Part shown: piece by piece, positions 12,039 through 22,184 of the stretch
Layout of the letters: every line of letters starts with the position of its first letter
Position numbering within the stretch: position 1 is the first letter of the stretch
Assembly (NCBI GenBank): GCA_009889625.1
Contig: WTZU01000004.1
Coordinates: 1 to 64,000, forward strand
DNA length: 64,000 nucleotides
Reading direction: 5' to 3'
Source of the DNA: Candidatus Hikarchaeia archaeon HikBin5
GTDB taxonomy: Archaea; Halobacteriota; Halobacteria; Halobacteriales; Hikarchaeaceae
The notes under the pieces: generated by a model
Database searches by the model: none
Told to the model about the DNA's origin: nothing
The model's input: only the letters and a program-made list of their open reading frames with translations
Translations under genes and position numbers: made by a program

Positions 12039-12983
12039 ATGACCACTTTAATTATTGGGGCATCTGGCTTCATTGGAATTGATTTAGCTAATCACTTAGC
12101 AGATATGGACAATGACGTAGTGTGTATGGACGTCTCCCCAAATGAAATTTTAAATCACCCCTCCATTGAACTAGTTCAAGGAGATGTCACCGATTATGAA
12201 TACCTCTCTAATCTGATCGATACAAAAAACATTGAAAAGATTGTTAACTTATCAGCAATTGTAGGTGGGGCTTCTCATAAATTTCCAACAAAAGCGGTAG
12301 CAGTAAATTGTATGGGATTTGACAATGTCCTTCGTGCAGCCGTTGAACACAATGTCTCTCGGGTAGTTTGGACAAGTACATATGGTATTTATGGAAAATC
12401 ATATGATTATCCTGATGGACATACCATCACAGAAGAATCAAAACCACTTCCCTCTTATTATCGATATCCAAATGAAACTCTTTACGCTGCGACCAAACAA
12501 TTAAATGAGCACCAGTCTCTTGTTTATGCAACCAATCACGGATTAAGTGTTCACGGAGTTAGACCTAGCTTAGTATTTGGCCCTGGAAGAATTCGTGGAT
12601 ATATAACCTCTCCCGGAAGGAAATTCATGTGGGCAGCAGAATTTGTGCAAAAAGCCGTAGCAGGAGAGGTGTGTACAATAGATCTTTCACCCGACGATCA
12701 ACTCAACATGGTGTATGTAAATGACGCAGTCCGTTTAATAAGTTTAATTTTAGACGCCAAATCTCCTTCCTATCCTGTTTATAATACTGGGGGGCATACA
12801 ATTTCTGTCCGGGATCTGGCAATACTTATCGAAGAACTCACTGGTACTTCTGCTACTTGGAATGAGGGTGCAAAACCATGGGGGCGGCCACCAATTGTAA
12901 GTCATTCTCGGGCGGCCGAAGACTTTGGTTACGAATTGACTCCATTGTCTGATTCCATATCCGATTATATCTCTCGAGTATAA
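12039..12983 (+). CDS. NAD-dependent epimerase/dehydratase (extended SDR)
   Basis: 314 aa; GASGFIG Rossmann motif, YAATKQLNEH (YxxxK), NGL..RPSLVFGPG. Confidence 0.85.
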   Translation: MTTLIIGASGFIGIDLANHLADMDNDVVCMDVSPNEILNHPSIELVQGDVTDYEYLSNLIDTKNIEKIVNLSAIVGGASHKFPTKAVAVNCMGFDNVLRAAVEHNVSRVVWTSTYGIYGKSYDYPDGHTITEESKPLPSYYRYPNETLYAATKQLNEHQSLVYATNHGLSVHGVRPSLVFGPGRIRGYITSPGRKFMWAAEFVQKAVAGEVCTIDLSPDDQLNMVYVNDAVRLISLILDAKSPSYPVYNTGGHTISVRDLAILIEELTGTSATWNEGAKPWGRPPIVSHSRAAEDFGYELTPLSDSISDYISRV

Positions 12984-13001
12984 CTATTATTTTTTTATTT
13001 C

Positions 13002-14126
13002 TTAGTGCGCTGGTCCCTCTCCTAATTCTTCAATATGGGGGCCTTCCTCTCTTCGAAGGAATGAAGTTGCACATTTGATCCCCCCGCCATAACTTTTAGC
13101 ATAATCAAAATCAACTGGGATTGTTTCTATCCCTCTAGATTCCAAATTTTTAATTGTCTCCTTCGCAGCACCATTTATCATTACTTTTCCTGGCTCTAGT
13201 ATTATTAAATTACAAGGGAAACTTTCTCTTTGTTCTTTCTCTGACACTTCTATGATCTCTACATTTTGACCCTTTAACCATCGTTGTGTTTCATAATCAC
13301 AGAACCCCGGATAGAGCAATACTAGTCCAATATCTACTGGCGCGAACCACATATCTAGATGCATACAGTGGGCATCTCTCCACGAAAAAGATTCATGAGG
13401 CCCTGGCGGCCGAGTAACTTGAATGTGTTCTACTCCCGAAGCGCGCATTACAGGAGTAATTTGATCTATTGCTTCTTGATTCCCATCTGTGGATAAATAT
13501 GTCATCCAAATATTCTCTGCTAACCACTGGGTCGCCCCAATCTCGTGAATTCCATGTCCATGTATGGTCAAAAGTATGGGGATTCCCATTTCTACATAAC
13601 ATTGCATTGCATGCCGTGTTCTCCCTCGTATCCATGGGGCAGCAGCCCTGGGCATGATTGCACCACCATTTATTACCAATCCAATATTGGACATGGTCCT
13701 TTTTAATAGGCCATGGGGCCCCTCAGGCGGAAAATCAAATTCCCACCAATGGAGATTGACCCCTTCGTCTTTCAGTATGTCTGTCATCATGTCATGATTC
13801 TTCCTGATTTCTTCAATGGAGGGAAATTCTTTGGGTGCCATAAAATAAGCCGAATCATCGGACCACATGGGGTGGACCTCATGGGGCATGGGGTACCGAA
13901 CAGCCACATCCGTTAAACGGCCAATTCCCTGTGATCCCCAATCCTTTCCCCAGTACTTTTCCATCTCATCAAGCCAACCCACTTCTTCTTGATATTTTAC
14001 AAAATTAGGTACTTTGTTTTTCTCATAATACGGGTAATCCTCTGCAGAATATTTTTCTAATATCTTTGCATGGTCCTCATAATTTCCTTTATCGACAATA
14101 TCCGCTTTATTTTTTCTGTATGGCAT
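13002..14126 (-). CDS. Amidinotransferase/arginine deiminase/DDAH-superfamily hydrolase
   Basis: 374 aa; HCMHLDMWFAPVD central motif and a C-terminal GGGIKCATSFLRRE carrying the candidate catalytic Cys. Confidence 0.75.
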   Translation of the reverse strand: MPYRKNKADIVDKGNYEDHAKILEKYSAEDYPYYEKNKVPNFVKYQEEVGWLDEMEKYWGKDWGSQGIGRLTDVAVRYPMPHEVHPMWSDDSAYFMAPKEFPSIEEIRKNHDMMTDILKDEGVNLHWWEFDFPPEGPHGLLKRTMSNIGLVINGGAIMPRAAAPWIRGRTRHAMQCYVEMGIPILLTIHGHGIHEIGATQWLAENIWMTYLSTDGNQEAIDQITPVMRASGVEHIQVTRPPGPHESFSWRDAHCMHLDMWFAPVDIGLVLLYPGFCDYETQRWLKGQNVEIIEVSEKEQRESFPCNLIILEPGKVMINGAAKETIKNLESRGIETIPVDFDYAKSYGGGIKCATSFLRREEGPHIEELGEGPAH

Positions 14127-14213
14127 TCTGATTGTACTTTATACTCTCACACGTATAATCTGAATGCCGATTATTCCAAAGATGTTATCTATTCCTATTT
14201 CTATATCCTATTC

Positions 14214-15023
14214 ATGCTCCTAGAATCAATAAAATATGTTACAAATAACCTCAAAGCGGTATTATTTTTGACCTTACTTATAATCACAATGATAATTCCA
14301 AATATAGGTATGGTGTTTGGTGGATATTCTTTTATAGTAAATGGTTTGAACCCATTTTCAGTGGTATTGTTGATATCTTCTCTAATCCTGATTATCCTAT
14401 TGACATTATTTTTCCAAGGATACATGGTCCAATTTCTCCGCTCCCGTTCCTCAGGAGGGGAGATGGCACCCGATGTTATCCCCGGATCCATCTCCGATCT
14501 TAATGTCATGCTCAAAGAAGGTTTTTCGTTTACCCTAATTGTCATTATTTATACAATTATACCCCTTGTTCTATTTTCTTTGATCTTTCTATCTATATAC
14601 CCAATTTCTATGTTCATTGAATACGGTATGGCTTTGACATACGCGGGAGATTCTGAGATCGCATCACTAACTGAAGGAATGCTACCTGCAATTTTTTCGT
14701 TGATTGGAATTTCTATTTTACTCGCCGCATATTCCTATTATGTCATCCCTGCTCCAATTTTAGTATATGCAAATAACAGAAATTTTGCTATGGCATTTTC
14801 CTTGAATAAAATAACCAATTTGCTGTTCAACCGTGCATATATCATTGGATTTTTATACGTTTTATTGGCAATTTTGCTGATAACAATCATTTCAATAGTT
14901 GTAGCATTAATTCCTCTAATTGGGTGGCTAATTTCAATCCCAATAAGCATTATGGGTGGTTTGACCGTATGGTCTATCTGGGGCCAGGTCTATCGTGAAA
15001 TATTCTCGCCATTGGGCAGTTGA
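14214..15023 (+). CDS. DUF4013-like multi-pass membrane protein
   Basis: Several hydrophobic helices; start MLLESIKYVTNNLKAVL chosen to avoid overlap with the divergent gene. Confidence 0.6.
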   Translation: MLLESIKYVTNNLKAVLFLTLLIITMIIPNIGMVFGGYSFIVNGLNPFSVVLLISSLILIILLTLFFQGYMVQFLRSRSSGGEMAPDVIPGSISDLNVMLKEGFSFTLIVIIYTIIPLVLFSLIFLSIYPISMFIEYGMALTYAGDSEIASLTEGMLPAIFSLIGISILLAAYSYYVIPAPILVYANNRNFAMAFSLNKITNLLFNRAYIIGFLYVLLAILLITIISIVVALIPLIGWLISIPISIMGGLTVWSIWGQVYREIFSPLGS

Positions 15024-15034
15024 TCTTTCCAAAA

Positions 15035-16279
15035 TTAGTATTGGTATTTTTTCCACCAGGTAGTCCATTGAGTTTCACTATACGGGCCACGAAATGGAGG
15101 CGGGAGGTCCCGATTTGCATTTGAATCAACTCTAAATGTTTGCGCAATTCCATATCCTACCAACCAGGAAAAATATTCTACAGTTCTACTTGGTATGTTA
15201 AGAGTTAGCTGGTAATATTGATCATATATTCCATCTCCTTCGTAATCATTCCCTGTGAATTCACCACAAAAATATTCTTCGTCGTTTGGGCAATCTGAAG
15301 CATCTGCGAATTTAATCACAATCTCTGAATTGGAATTATCTGACAACACAAATGAAACCTGCCTTGATAAATAGTTATGTGGATCAACTTCCCAGTACCT
15401 CAGTGCATATTCTACTTGGCGTTTTATTCGATTATGGGTGTCTTTGTAAAATTCACCATAATCAACGTATACATTAAAATCAGTAATATTCCAATTGTAA
15501 TCTTCTCCCCATACTCCCTTTCTTAAACTCCCCATCTCCGATGGAATCATACTCCTCATTAATTTTTTTAACCCAGAAGTGGCATTATCAAATTGATTTC
15601 CAAACTCAGGATCATCAGAATGTTTTAACCCTATCGAATGTCCTATCTCATGTTTCGTAACCTCAATAGTGTAGTCCTTCTCAAATCTATCTGATATTAC
15701 CGGGTCCACTGGAAAAATAGGCGGCGGTGAACATGCATGTATAACTGGTGCACACCCTACTATCTCAGGACCTATCTTTTTACCGCACCCATCGGGTACT
15801 CTAAATGAAATCAACATCTGTGCATCTGATCTTTTCTCAGTATATTTTAACAAAAATGGATATGGGAGTGGACTTTCAATATTATTCCAATAGTAAATTG
15901 ATTCTTTGATCACCTCTTCATATGTAAAATTATCCGGTTCCGAAGACCCAGGACTTTCATATGCCACTAGAATTTCATAAGTCCCATACGGACTACATGA
16001 CAAATCATTTTGGAATTTTCTCCCATCTTTGTATACATAACTTTTAGGAGTGGCCGTAACAGGGGCTTCAGGAGTGGCCGTAACAGGGGCTTCAGGAGTG
16101 GCCGTAACAGGGGCTTCAGGAGTGGCCGTAGCAGTAACTGTTGGATTCCAAACCTTGGCAAAACTGGGCTCTGATGTCTCTGGTGTTGTGGTAGAATTTC
16201 TTTTTTTTGCAACACACCCTGCCATTCCGCCAACTAAACTTAATATCACTTCTCTACGTGATATGTTTAAACGTGACAT
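15035..16279 (-). CDS. Putative Tat-exported lipoprotein, metzincin-like zinc protease with a second degenerate domain
   Basis: N-terminus SRREVILSLVGGMAGC (twin Arg plus lipobox), TATPEAPV repeat stalk, then VTKHEIGHSIGLKHSDD (HEXXHxxGxxH). Confidence 0.75.
   Translation of the reverse strand: MSRLNISRREVILSLVGGMAGCVAKKRNSTTTPETSEPSFAKVWNPTVTATATPEAPVTATPEAPVTATPEAPVTATPKSYVYKDGRKFQNDLSCSPYGTYEILVAYESPGSSEPDNFTYEEVIKESIYYWNNIESPLPYPFLLKYTEKRSDAQMLISFRVPDGCGKKIGPEIVGCAPVIHACSPPPIFPVDPVISDRFEKDYTIEVTKHEIGHSIGLKHSDDPEFGNQFDNATSGLKKLMRSMIPSEMGSLRKGVWGEDYNWNITDFNVYVDYGEFYKDTHNRIKRQVEYALRYWEVDPHNYLSRQVSFVLSDNSNSEIVIKFADASDCPNDEEYFCGEFTGNDYEGDGIYDQYYQLTLNIPSRTVEYFSWLVGYGIAQTFRVDSNANRDLPPPFRGPYSETQWTTWWKKYQY
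16047..16130. repeat. 24-bp tandem repeat (3 exact copies plus a half copy) encoding TATPEAPV
   Basis: GGAGTGGCCGTAACAGGGGCTTCA at 16047, 16071 and 16095, followed by GGAGTGGCCGTA at 16119. Confidence 0.95.
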
Positions 16280-16390
16280 ATACCTTGTACATCATTTGCC
16301 ATCCAGTTTTATAGCCTTTCGTAGGTTGTTATTTGGACATTTAAATTTCCCCCGTCGATTATATAATCTCTCCCTTCCAATTGCACTCAT

Positions 16391-17035
16391 ATGTCAATTG
16401 GAAAAGAGACTTCGCGTAAGTTAGGTATATATGCGGGATTAATTGGCCCGGCAATTGGACTCTTATCAGTCATCATAGCAATTTATTTCGCCCCATGGTT
16501 TAATTGGACCGAATTTGCCCTCAGTGATCTTGGAGTGGGCGAATTACCCGATCGAATTGCCCGATCTGCCCCTTCTAATAATTTGCATATTTTTATATTT
16601 AATGCTGGAATGATGATAGCAGGAATTGGACTGTCAATTTTCGTCGTTCTAACTAGGAGTCTCCACATTGATTCACTTATCTCAAAAGTAGGCTACTCTC
16701 TCATATTTATTGGAGGTATTAATCTAGCATTAGTCGGGGTGTTCCCTATCCCCTCTGCACTACACTTCCCTGTAGCAGCAATCTACTTTATTGCAACCCC
16801 TATCGGACTAGCTCTAGTTGGTGGGTCTTACTTATCTGAAAACAGAAACTTTGGAATTTTACTAATCTTATTGGGGATCGTGGCCTTTTTATCAATTGTT
16901 GAAATAGTTGCTCCTTATTTGTTGAATCTCTATAGTGAAGGAATCGCAATACCTGAGATGGTTGAAGCGACCATTCTATCACTTGGTGCATGGCTTATTT
17001 CTTATCGATTCTGGTCTCAAGAGTCTAAAAAATAG
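16391..17035 (+). CDS. DUF998-like membrane protein
   Basis: 214 aa, about six hydrophobic helices, FNWTEFALSDLGV and HFPVAAIYF pattern. Confidence 0.65.
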   Translation: MSIGKETSRKLGIYAGLIGPAIGLLSVIIAIYFAPWFNWTEFALSDLGVGELPDRIARSAPSNNLHIFIFNAGMMIAGIGLSIFVVLTRSLHIDSLISKVGYSLIFIGGINLALVGVFPIPSALHFPVAAIYFIATPIGLALVGGSYLSENRNFGILLILLGIVAFLSIVEIVAPYLLNLYSEGIAIPEMVEATILSLGAWLISYRFWSQESKK

Positions 17036-17111
17036 ACTTTATTGTTCAATTATCTCCTCAATTTTTCGATAGCAAACTTGATATCTACGTATTATTATTT
17101 ATTTTGTATAT

Positions 17112-17486
17112 ATGGTAACAACAGCAGATCAACTAGTCAAACCATCTGACTTGAGAGATATACCTGTAGGTGCAGTTCAAGTTTGGTGGACCTGGTTACT
17201 TGGAGCAATTGGACTTGGACTTTTTTACATGACAATAATAAACGAATGGAACTTCCCATGGCTTCCCCTGGGCGGGGCACTATTTTTGTTTGGATATGGG
17301 GCCCTCAAAACTTTCGATTATCGGAACGCAACAATTCAACATTATGACTATATGATCAAGTATGGATTAAAACGCGAAGCAACAATGTTCAAATGCAATC
17401 TCTGTGGGGCCATTTTCAACCAACCAGAAGGGGCAGACTTATGCCCTGAGTGTTATGAATCTGGCATTGTAGAAGTGGAAGCATAA
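17112..17486 (+). CDS. Membrane protein with C-terminal zinc ribbon, function unknown
   Basis: 124 aa; two hydrophobic helices then CNLCGAIFNQPEGADLCPEC. Confidence 0.6.
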   Translation: MVTTADQLVKPSDLRDIPVGAVQVWWTWLLGAIGLGLFYMTIINEWNFPWLPLGGALFLFGYGALKTFDYRNATIQHYDYMIKYGLKREATMFKCNLCGAIFNQPEGADLCPECYESGIVEVEA

Positions 17487-17493
17487 CCTATAA

Positions 17494-18375
17494 TTATAAT
17501 CCATTTTCAATTTCTCTAATAATCATTTCACTATCAATTTTTTCTGCTTCTAATGGATATTTTCGTTTGAAATATCTAATTATATTTTTAACATCTCGTC
17601 TAAGCAATTCCATCGCGTTTGGATGCGAAACTTCTACAGCCTGTGGCCAATCAAAAATAACTATATTTTCACCTTCTACAAATATATTGTATTCGCTTAA
17701 ATCCGCATGTATGTATCCCTCTCCGATACTCTTCATCACTTCTTCTAAAATTAAATCAAATGTTGATTTTATGCGATCTCCTTTTAGTCTGACATCTGAT
17801 AAATTATTCCCATCTACCATTTCCATTAATATGGCATGGCGATTTTGATCTATGGGGCATGGAACTGAAACTTCTGGGTATAACTGCGTTAAAATTTCGA
17901 ATTCTTTCTCAGCAGCCTTCCTAGCAGTATACATCCACGAAGTGTGTTTTTTTTCTGATGTGTAATCTCGATTTTGTTTTACTCTTCTAAAGTTAGTATG
18001 TCCTTCACGGTGGTATTTTAATGCAAATGATTTGTATGATCGAACTTCATAAACCTCTGATTCTTTCCCAACTCCTATGATGGGCCCAAACCCCTCTATT
18101 ACTCCCCGTTTTACAAAACTTTTCAGTGCAAGGGCATCGTAACCCTCAAACCGAAGACGATAGCCTATATATTGCATTGTTTTTTGTTCAATTAGGTTGT
18201 ATCTCCTACATCTTTCCAAACGATATGATATTTCTTTAGATGGAAGTCCCGTGAAACTTGGAAGTTTTTCCCCATCCACCCATTGAGAAAAACGCATCCC
18301 TTGTTCTATGCCTGATAGTAAATAGAAATCTTCATCTTCCATTTCACGAAAAAAAGATGAGACATTTCGAACCAT
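17494..18375 (-). CDS. rio2: RIO2-type serine/threonine protein kinase
   Basis: 293 aa; N-terminal winged helix, GVGKESEVYEV, IHADLSEYNIFV, IFDWPQAV. Confidence 0.93.
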   Translation of the reverse strand: MVRNVSSFFREMEDEDFYLLSGIEQGMRFSQWVDGEKLPSFTGLPSKEISYRLERCRRYNLIEQKTMQYIGYRLRFEGYDALALKSFVKRGVIEGFGPIIGVGKESEVYEVRSYKSFALKYHREGHTNFRRVKQNRDYTSEKKHTSWMYTARKAAEKEFEILTQLYPEVSVPCPIDQNRHAILMEMVDGNNLSDVRLKGDRIKSTFDLILEEVMKSIGEGYIHADLSEYNIFVEGENIVIFDWPQAVEVSHPNAMELLRRDVKNIIRYFKRKYPLEAEKIDSEMIIREIENGL

Positions 18376-18384
18376 ATTTGTAAA

Positions 18385-19188
18385 TTATTTGAGTTCTATA
18401 ACTTCGTAATTAATTTTATATTCTCTAAGCTGATCAATGTGATTTAAAACTGCAGTTTCTGTTACTATCAACAATACATTCAAACCCCTGATTGCTGCCT
18501 CTGAAACTGCCATGGGAGTTCCAAATTTAATATCTACTGTATATCCCATTCCCCTAGCCGCAACTAGTGCTTCAACTCCCGAAACTGCAATCAAATCATA
18601 ATCGATCTCTTTGTTTATATTGTGATAACTTGGAGGTTGTTTTTCTATGGATACTGAAGGAATGGACATTATGCACACAGAACCAATTTCGTAGTCTATA
18701 ATCCCTTCAAAGTCAATTAAACCAACCATTTCCCCTTCTCCGGCATTCCCAACTGCTTTTGCCGAGATGGATTTCCCTCCTTTTTGCATGGTACTTGCGT
18801 GAAGGAATCCCTCTATCATGGATAGTGTCACTCTTTCTCCCGATTTGATTTCATTTTTTGCAATCGCAGCTTCTATGTCCACTCTAGTCAAAACATCTTC
18901 TGCAACATGATTGGCCAATTCTCTCAATTTCTCATTCTGAATTATCAACCAATTTACTCCTTTTGTAGTGATTTCATACCTCCCTCTTCCCAACTTCGAT
19001 ACATGTCCGCTATCTGATAGCTCTTTGATATATTCACTGACCGCTTGGGCTGTAATTCCAATTGCATCTGAAATCTCCCCTTGGTTAATTGCAGGTTGGT
19101 GCTTTGCGATTTCTATAAGTATTAGGTATCGCCTCGATTCGCGCTTTCGATTTAGTATGGGTATGTCCACCCTGCGATCCCCGTGCAT
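18385..19188 (-). CDS. Winged-HTH transcriptional regulator (archaeal, MarR-like N-terminus)
   Basis: 267 aa; GEISDAIGITAQAVSEYIKELSDSGHVSKLGRGRYEITTKG. Confidence 0.7.
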   Translation of the reverse strand: MHGDRRVDIPILNRKRESRRYLILIEIAKHQPAINQGEISDAIGITAQAVSEYIKELSDSGHVSKLGRGRYEITTKGVNWLIIQNEKLRELANHVAEDVLTRVDIEAAIAKNEIKSGERVTLSMIEGFLHASTMQKGGKSISAKAVGNAGEGEMVGLIDFEGIIDYEIGSVCIMSIPSVSIEKQPPSYHNINKEIDYDLIAVSGVEALVAARGMGYTVDIKFGTPMAVSEAAIRGLNVLLIVTETAVLNHIDQLREYKINYEVIELK

Positions 19189-19272
19189 ACCTGCTTTATG
19201 TCGGAAACGAAAGTAAATGTATCTCTAAATTCAACAAAAATTGATTTATTCCTGGCAATATACAGTTCCTGT

Positions 19273-20058
19273 ATGGCCAATCGTTGGAGGTTCATTCCAG
19301 AAGAATCTTGGGATGGGCCGATGAATATGGCTCTAGATGTAATCGCGGCAGAGACTGCACGAATAGAGGGTATCTCAACAATCAGAATTTATCGATGGAA
19401 GCCTAGTTCCCTTTCTATTGGATATTCTCAACAGAGCTCATCCGTTAACTGGGAATACTGCATAAAACAAAATATTCCTGTAATCCGGAGAAAAACAGGA
19501 GGTGGTGGAATTTTCCATGATTATGATGGTGATATCTCCTATTCAATAATTGCACCCGTATCTTCATTTTCTACAGATATCTCCGAATCATATCGTCAGA
19601 TGCTGAATCCGATTTTATCTACCTTTGAACAATTAGGCATTTCTGTAAAATTTGCAGACTCCAATAATCCTGGATTGTATTCTCCTTCTTGCTATCTTCG
19701 AAAAACAAATCCTGCTCACGATATAATGGCATCTGGAAAAAAAATAAGTGGAAATGCACAGAGAAGATCTAATGGCGTAGTCATTCAACATGGGTCTTTG
19801 ATCTACAATTATGATATTGATCATTTCCCCTTTCTATTTTCTAATTTTAATATCCCTCCTGAAACGATACAAAAACATATGACTTCTCTCTGTGAACAAT
19901 CAAAAGCAACTAGAAAGGATGTTATTTTGACCTTGGAAAATTCATTATTGGCTTGGTCTTCAGCAGAAAAAGGAACTTGGGGGTCCTCTGAACTCAACCA
20001 AGCAAAAAAAATAGCAAAAGAAGTATTCTGTTCCACTGATTGGACGCGGAGACTATAG
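19273..20058 (+). CDS. Lipoate-protein ligase A family protein
   Basis: MANRWRFIPEESWDGPMNMALD ... RIYRWKPSSLSIGYSQ ... VIRRKTGGGGIFHDYDGDISYS ... SGNAQRRSNGVVIQHGSL. Confidence 0.88.
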   Translation: MANRWRFIPEESWDGPMNMALDVIAAETARIEGISTIRIYRWKPSSLSIGYSQQSSSVNWEYCIKQNIPVIRRKTGGGGIFHDYDGDISYSIIAPVSSFSTDISESYRQMLNPILSTFEQLGISVKFADSNNPGLYSPSCYLRKTNPAHDIMASGKKISGNAQRRSNGVVIQHGSLIYNYDIDHFPFLFSNFNIPPETIQKHMTSLCEQSKATRKDVILTLENSLLAWSSAEKGTWGSSELNQAKKIAKEVFCSTDWTRRL

Positions 20059-20095
20059 GATAAAAGCATAAATCTATTGCATTCATTGATTCTTT

Positions 20096-21055
20096 ATGAA
20101 GTGCACCAAGTGTGATCAGAATGCAATTATTTTTACACCATATTCTGGATCTCATCTTTGCTCTGACCATTTCATCAATTCTGTAGAACGAAGGGTTCGT
20201 CATAGGATTCGAACCGATGGATTAATCAAAGGATCCACTGAAGATTCTCCTTCTAGATGGGTGATAGGGGTTTCTGGAGGAAAGGATTCTGCAGTATTGA
20301 CTCATATTTTGCATAATATGCTAGATAAGGACCCCCGTGTACAACTCATCGCACTAACGATAAACGAAGGAATTTCTGGTTATAGGGATGAAAGTATTGA
20401 AGTTTCCAAACAACTCACCAATTCGTTGGGAATTGCCCACAAAATTTTCAGCTATTCCGATGAGTTTGGAATAGATATGGACGAAGTAGTCCAAAAAAAC
20501 CCCTTGAAGCTTAATGCTTGCTCCTATTGTGGTGTTTTCCGAAGAAACCTTCTAGACCTCGGTGCAAATGAACTTAATGCAAATAAATTATTTACTGGAC
20601 ATAATCTCGACGATGAATCTCAAACTGCATTCATGAATTTCCTCTCTGGGGATGTGTCTAGGATAACAAAACATTTCGATGCTTCTTTGGCCCCTTTCCC
20701 ACAAAGAACAGAAACCGCATTCATCCCCCGGTCAAAACCACTTAGGGATATCCCCGAAAAAGAAGTGGCATTGTATGCCTATGTTAAAAATATTCCCTTC
20801 TATGATGGGGATTGTCCATATGCTGTGGATTCTTTTCGTGGAGAAGTGAGAAAATTAATTTTAGAGTTAGAAGATAACCACCCTGGAACTAGGCATTCTA
20901 TTATGGCGGGTTATGAGGAATTCGCCACTATTGCATCTTCTCATTACCAATCTAATAAAGAATCATCTCTGCAGCAATGTACAAAATGCGGGTCTCTTAC
21001 CACTCAAAAAATCTGTCAGAAATGCGTTTTCGTCGAAGCTGTTAAAGCTGTCTAA
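20096..21055 (+). CDS. tRNA 2-thiolation protein, NcsA/TtuA/CTU1 family (TIGR00269-like)
   Basis: 319 aa; CxxC zinc motifs at both ends, [17 protein letters not shown]-loop, [22 protein letters not shown]. Confidence 0.88.
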   Translation: MKCTKCDQNAIIFTPYSGSHLCSDHFINSVERRVRHRIRTDGLIKGSTEDSPSRWVIGVSGGKDSAVLTHILHNMLDKDPRVQLIALTINEGISGYRDESIEVSKQLTNSLGIAHKIFSYSDEFGIDMDEVVQKNPLKLNACSYCGVFRRNLLDLGANELNANKLFTGHNLDDESQTAFMNFLSGDVSRITKHFDASLAPFPQRTETAFIPRSKPLRDIPEKEVALYAYVKNIPFYDGDCPYAVDSFRGEVRKLILELEDNHPGTRHSIMAGYEEFATIASSHYQSNKESSLQQCTKCGSLTTQKICQKCVFVEAVKAV

Positions 21056-22182
21056 CGAATAACGTCTAGTCCATTCACTTGTTCTATCTCGCGTCTACCT
21101 CCATCGGACCAGCGGGAATCTCCATCCGCGAGACTTCTAATAGGTGCGCTTTGCATCCTCGACGATGGCCCTAATACTTGGGCACTCTGCACACCTGTCA
21201 TTATTGCCAATACACGAACCTTTCCTTTGTATTCTTCTTCCACTCTAGCCCCCCAAATGACATTTGCAGTTGGATCAAGACGTTCTGTAATATTGTCTGC
21301 AATGCCTTCTGCCTCTTTTAATGTCAAATCTGGCCCACCAGTTATGTGGACCAATGCTCCCGAAGCCCCTCGGTAATCTACATCTAGCAATGGGTGGTTC
21401 ATGGCGTCCCGAACAACTTCTTCTGTCTTGTTCTTATCTTGGGTCTCTCCAACTAACATTACCGCAACACCACCCGAAGACATGACCGCCGCCATATCTG
21501 CATAATCGAGATTGATTAGAGATGGTTGGGTTATTGTTTCAGATATGCCTTTCACAGTTTCTGCGATAATCTGATCCATTACTGAAAATGCCTTTCCAAT
21601 TGGTAAATTAGGCACATAGTCCAAAAGTCTATTATTGTCTAACACAATTATGGAATCTGCACTTTCTCGTAGTGCTTCTAGGCCCTCTTCTGCTTTAACG
21701 GTTCTAGCACGTTCTATATTGAATGGAGTGGATACCATCCCGATGACTATTGCACCTTGTTCTTTTGCAATTTTACAAACCACTGGTGCAGAACCGGTTC
21801 CAGTTCCGCCTCCCATACCTGCAGTTACAAAGACCAAGTCTGCTCCTCCTAGTACCTCCTTCACAGTTCCAGCAGCCATTTCTGTTGCACGTTCTCCCAT
21901 GGCTGGATCGCCACCCGCCCCTAGGCCACTCGTCAACGATTTACCTACAAGAATTTTAGTGTCGGCTTCTATCATTTTTAGGTGCTGTTTATCTGTATTT
22001 ATTGCAACAGTTTCTGCACCATGGATCCCTATATTATATAGTCGGTTGATGGTGTTGTTACCTGCACCTCCACACCCCACAACAACAATGCGTGGCTCTC
22101 CAAATTCGTCATCCCTGAGGGATGTTTTTTTCGCTCTTTCCTTTTCCTCATTTTGTAATGCTTCCTGAACAATATCTAACAT
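21052..22182 (-). CDS. ftsZ2: Cell division protein FtsZ (FtsZ2-type)
   Basis: [27 protein letters not shown] tubulin signature, and the [11 protein letters not shown] start typical of haloarchaeal FtsZ2; start taken at 22182, 2 nt after the upstream RHH gene. Confidence 0.93.
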   Translation of the reverse strand: MLDIVQEALQNEEKERAKKTSLRDDEFGEPRIVVVGCGGAGNNTINRLYNIGIHGAETVAINTDKQHLKMIEADTKILVGKSLTSGLGAGGDPAMGERATEMAAGTVKEVLGGADLVFVTAGMGGGTGTGSAPVVCKIAKEQGAIVIGMVSTPFNIERARTVKAEEGLEALRESADSIIVLDNNRLLDYVPNLPIGKAFSVMDQIIAETVKGISETITQPSLINLDYADMAAVMSSGGVAVMLVGETQDKNKTEEVVRDAMNHPLLDVDYRGASGALVHITGGPDLTLKEAEGIADNITERLDPTANVIWGARVEEEYKGKVRVLAIMTGVQSAQVLGPSSRMQSAPIRSLADGDSRWSDGGRREIEQVNGLDVIR

Positions 22183-22184
22183 AA

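Noticed and set aside
12984-13001. T-rich tract between convergent genes as a terminator
   Set aside because: Poly-T (ATTATTTTTTTATTTC) is consistent with an archaeal terminator, but the AT-rich background makes it uninformative alone.
16047-16130. 24-bp repeats as a possible CRISPR array
   Set aside because: Units are directly adjacent with no spacers, and they keep a continuous reading frame; it is a coding tandem repeat.
21635-22168. 177-aa plus-strand ORF opposite ftsZ2
   Set aside because: Antisense to a strongly recognisable FtsZ; low-complexity Ser/Pro/Ala translation; shadow ORF.
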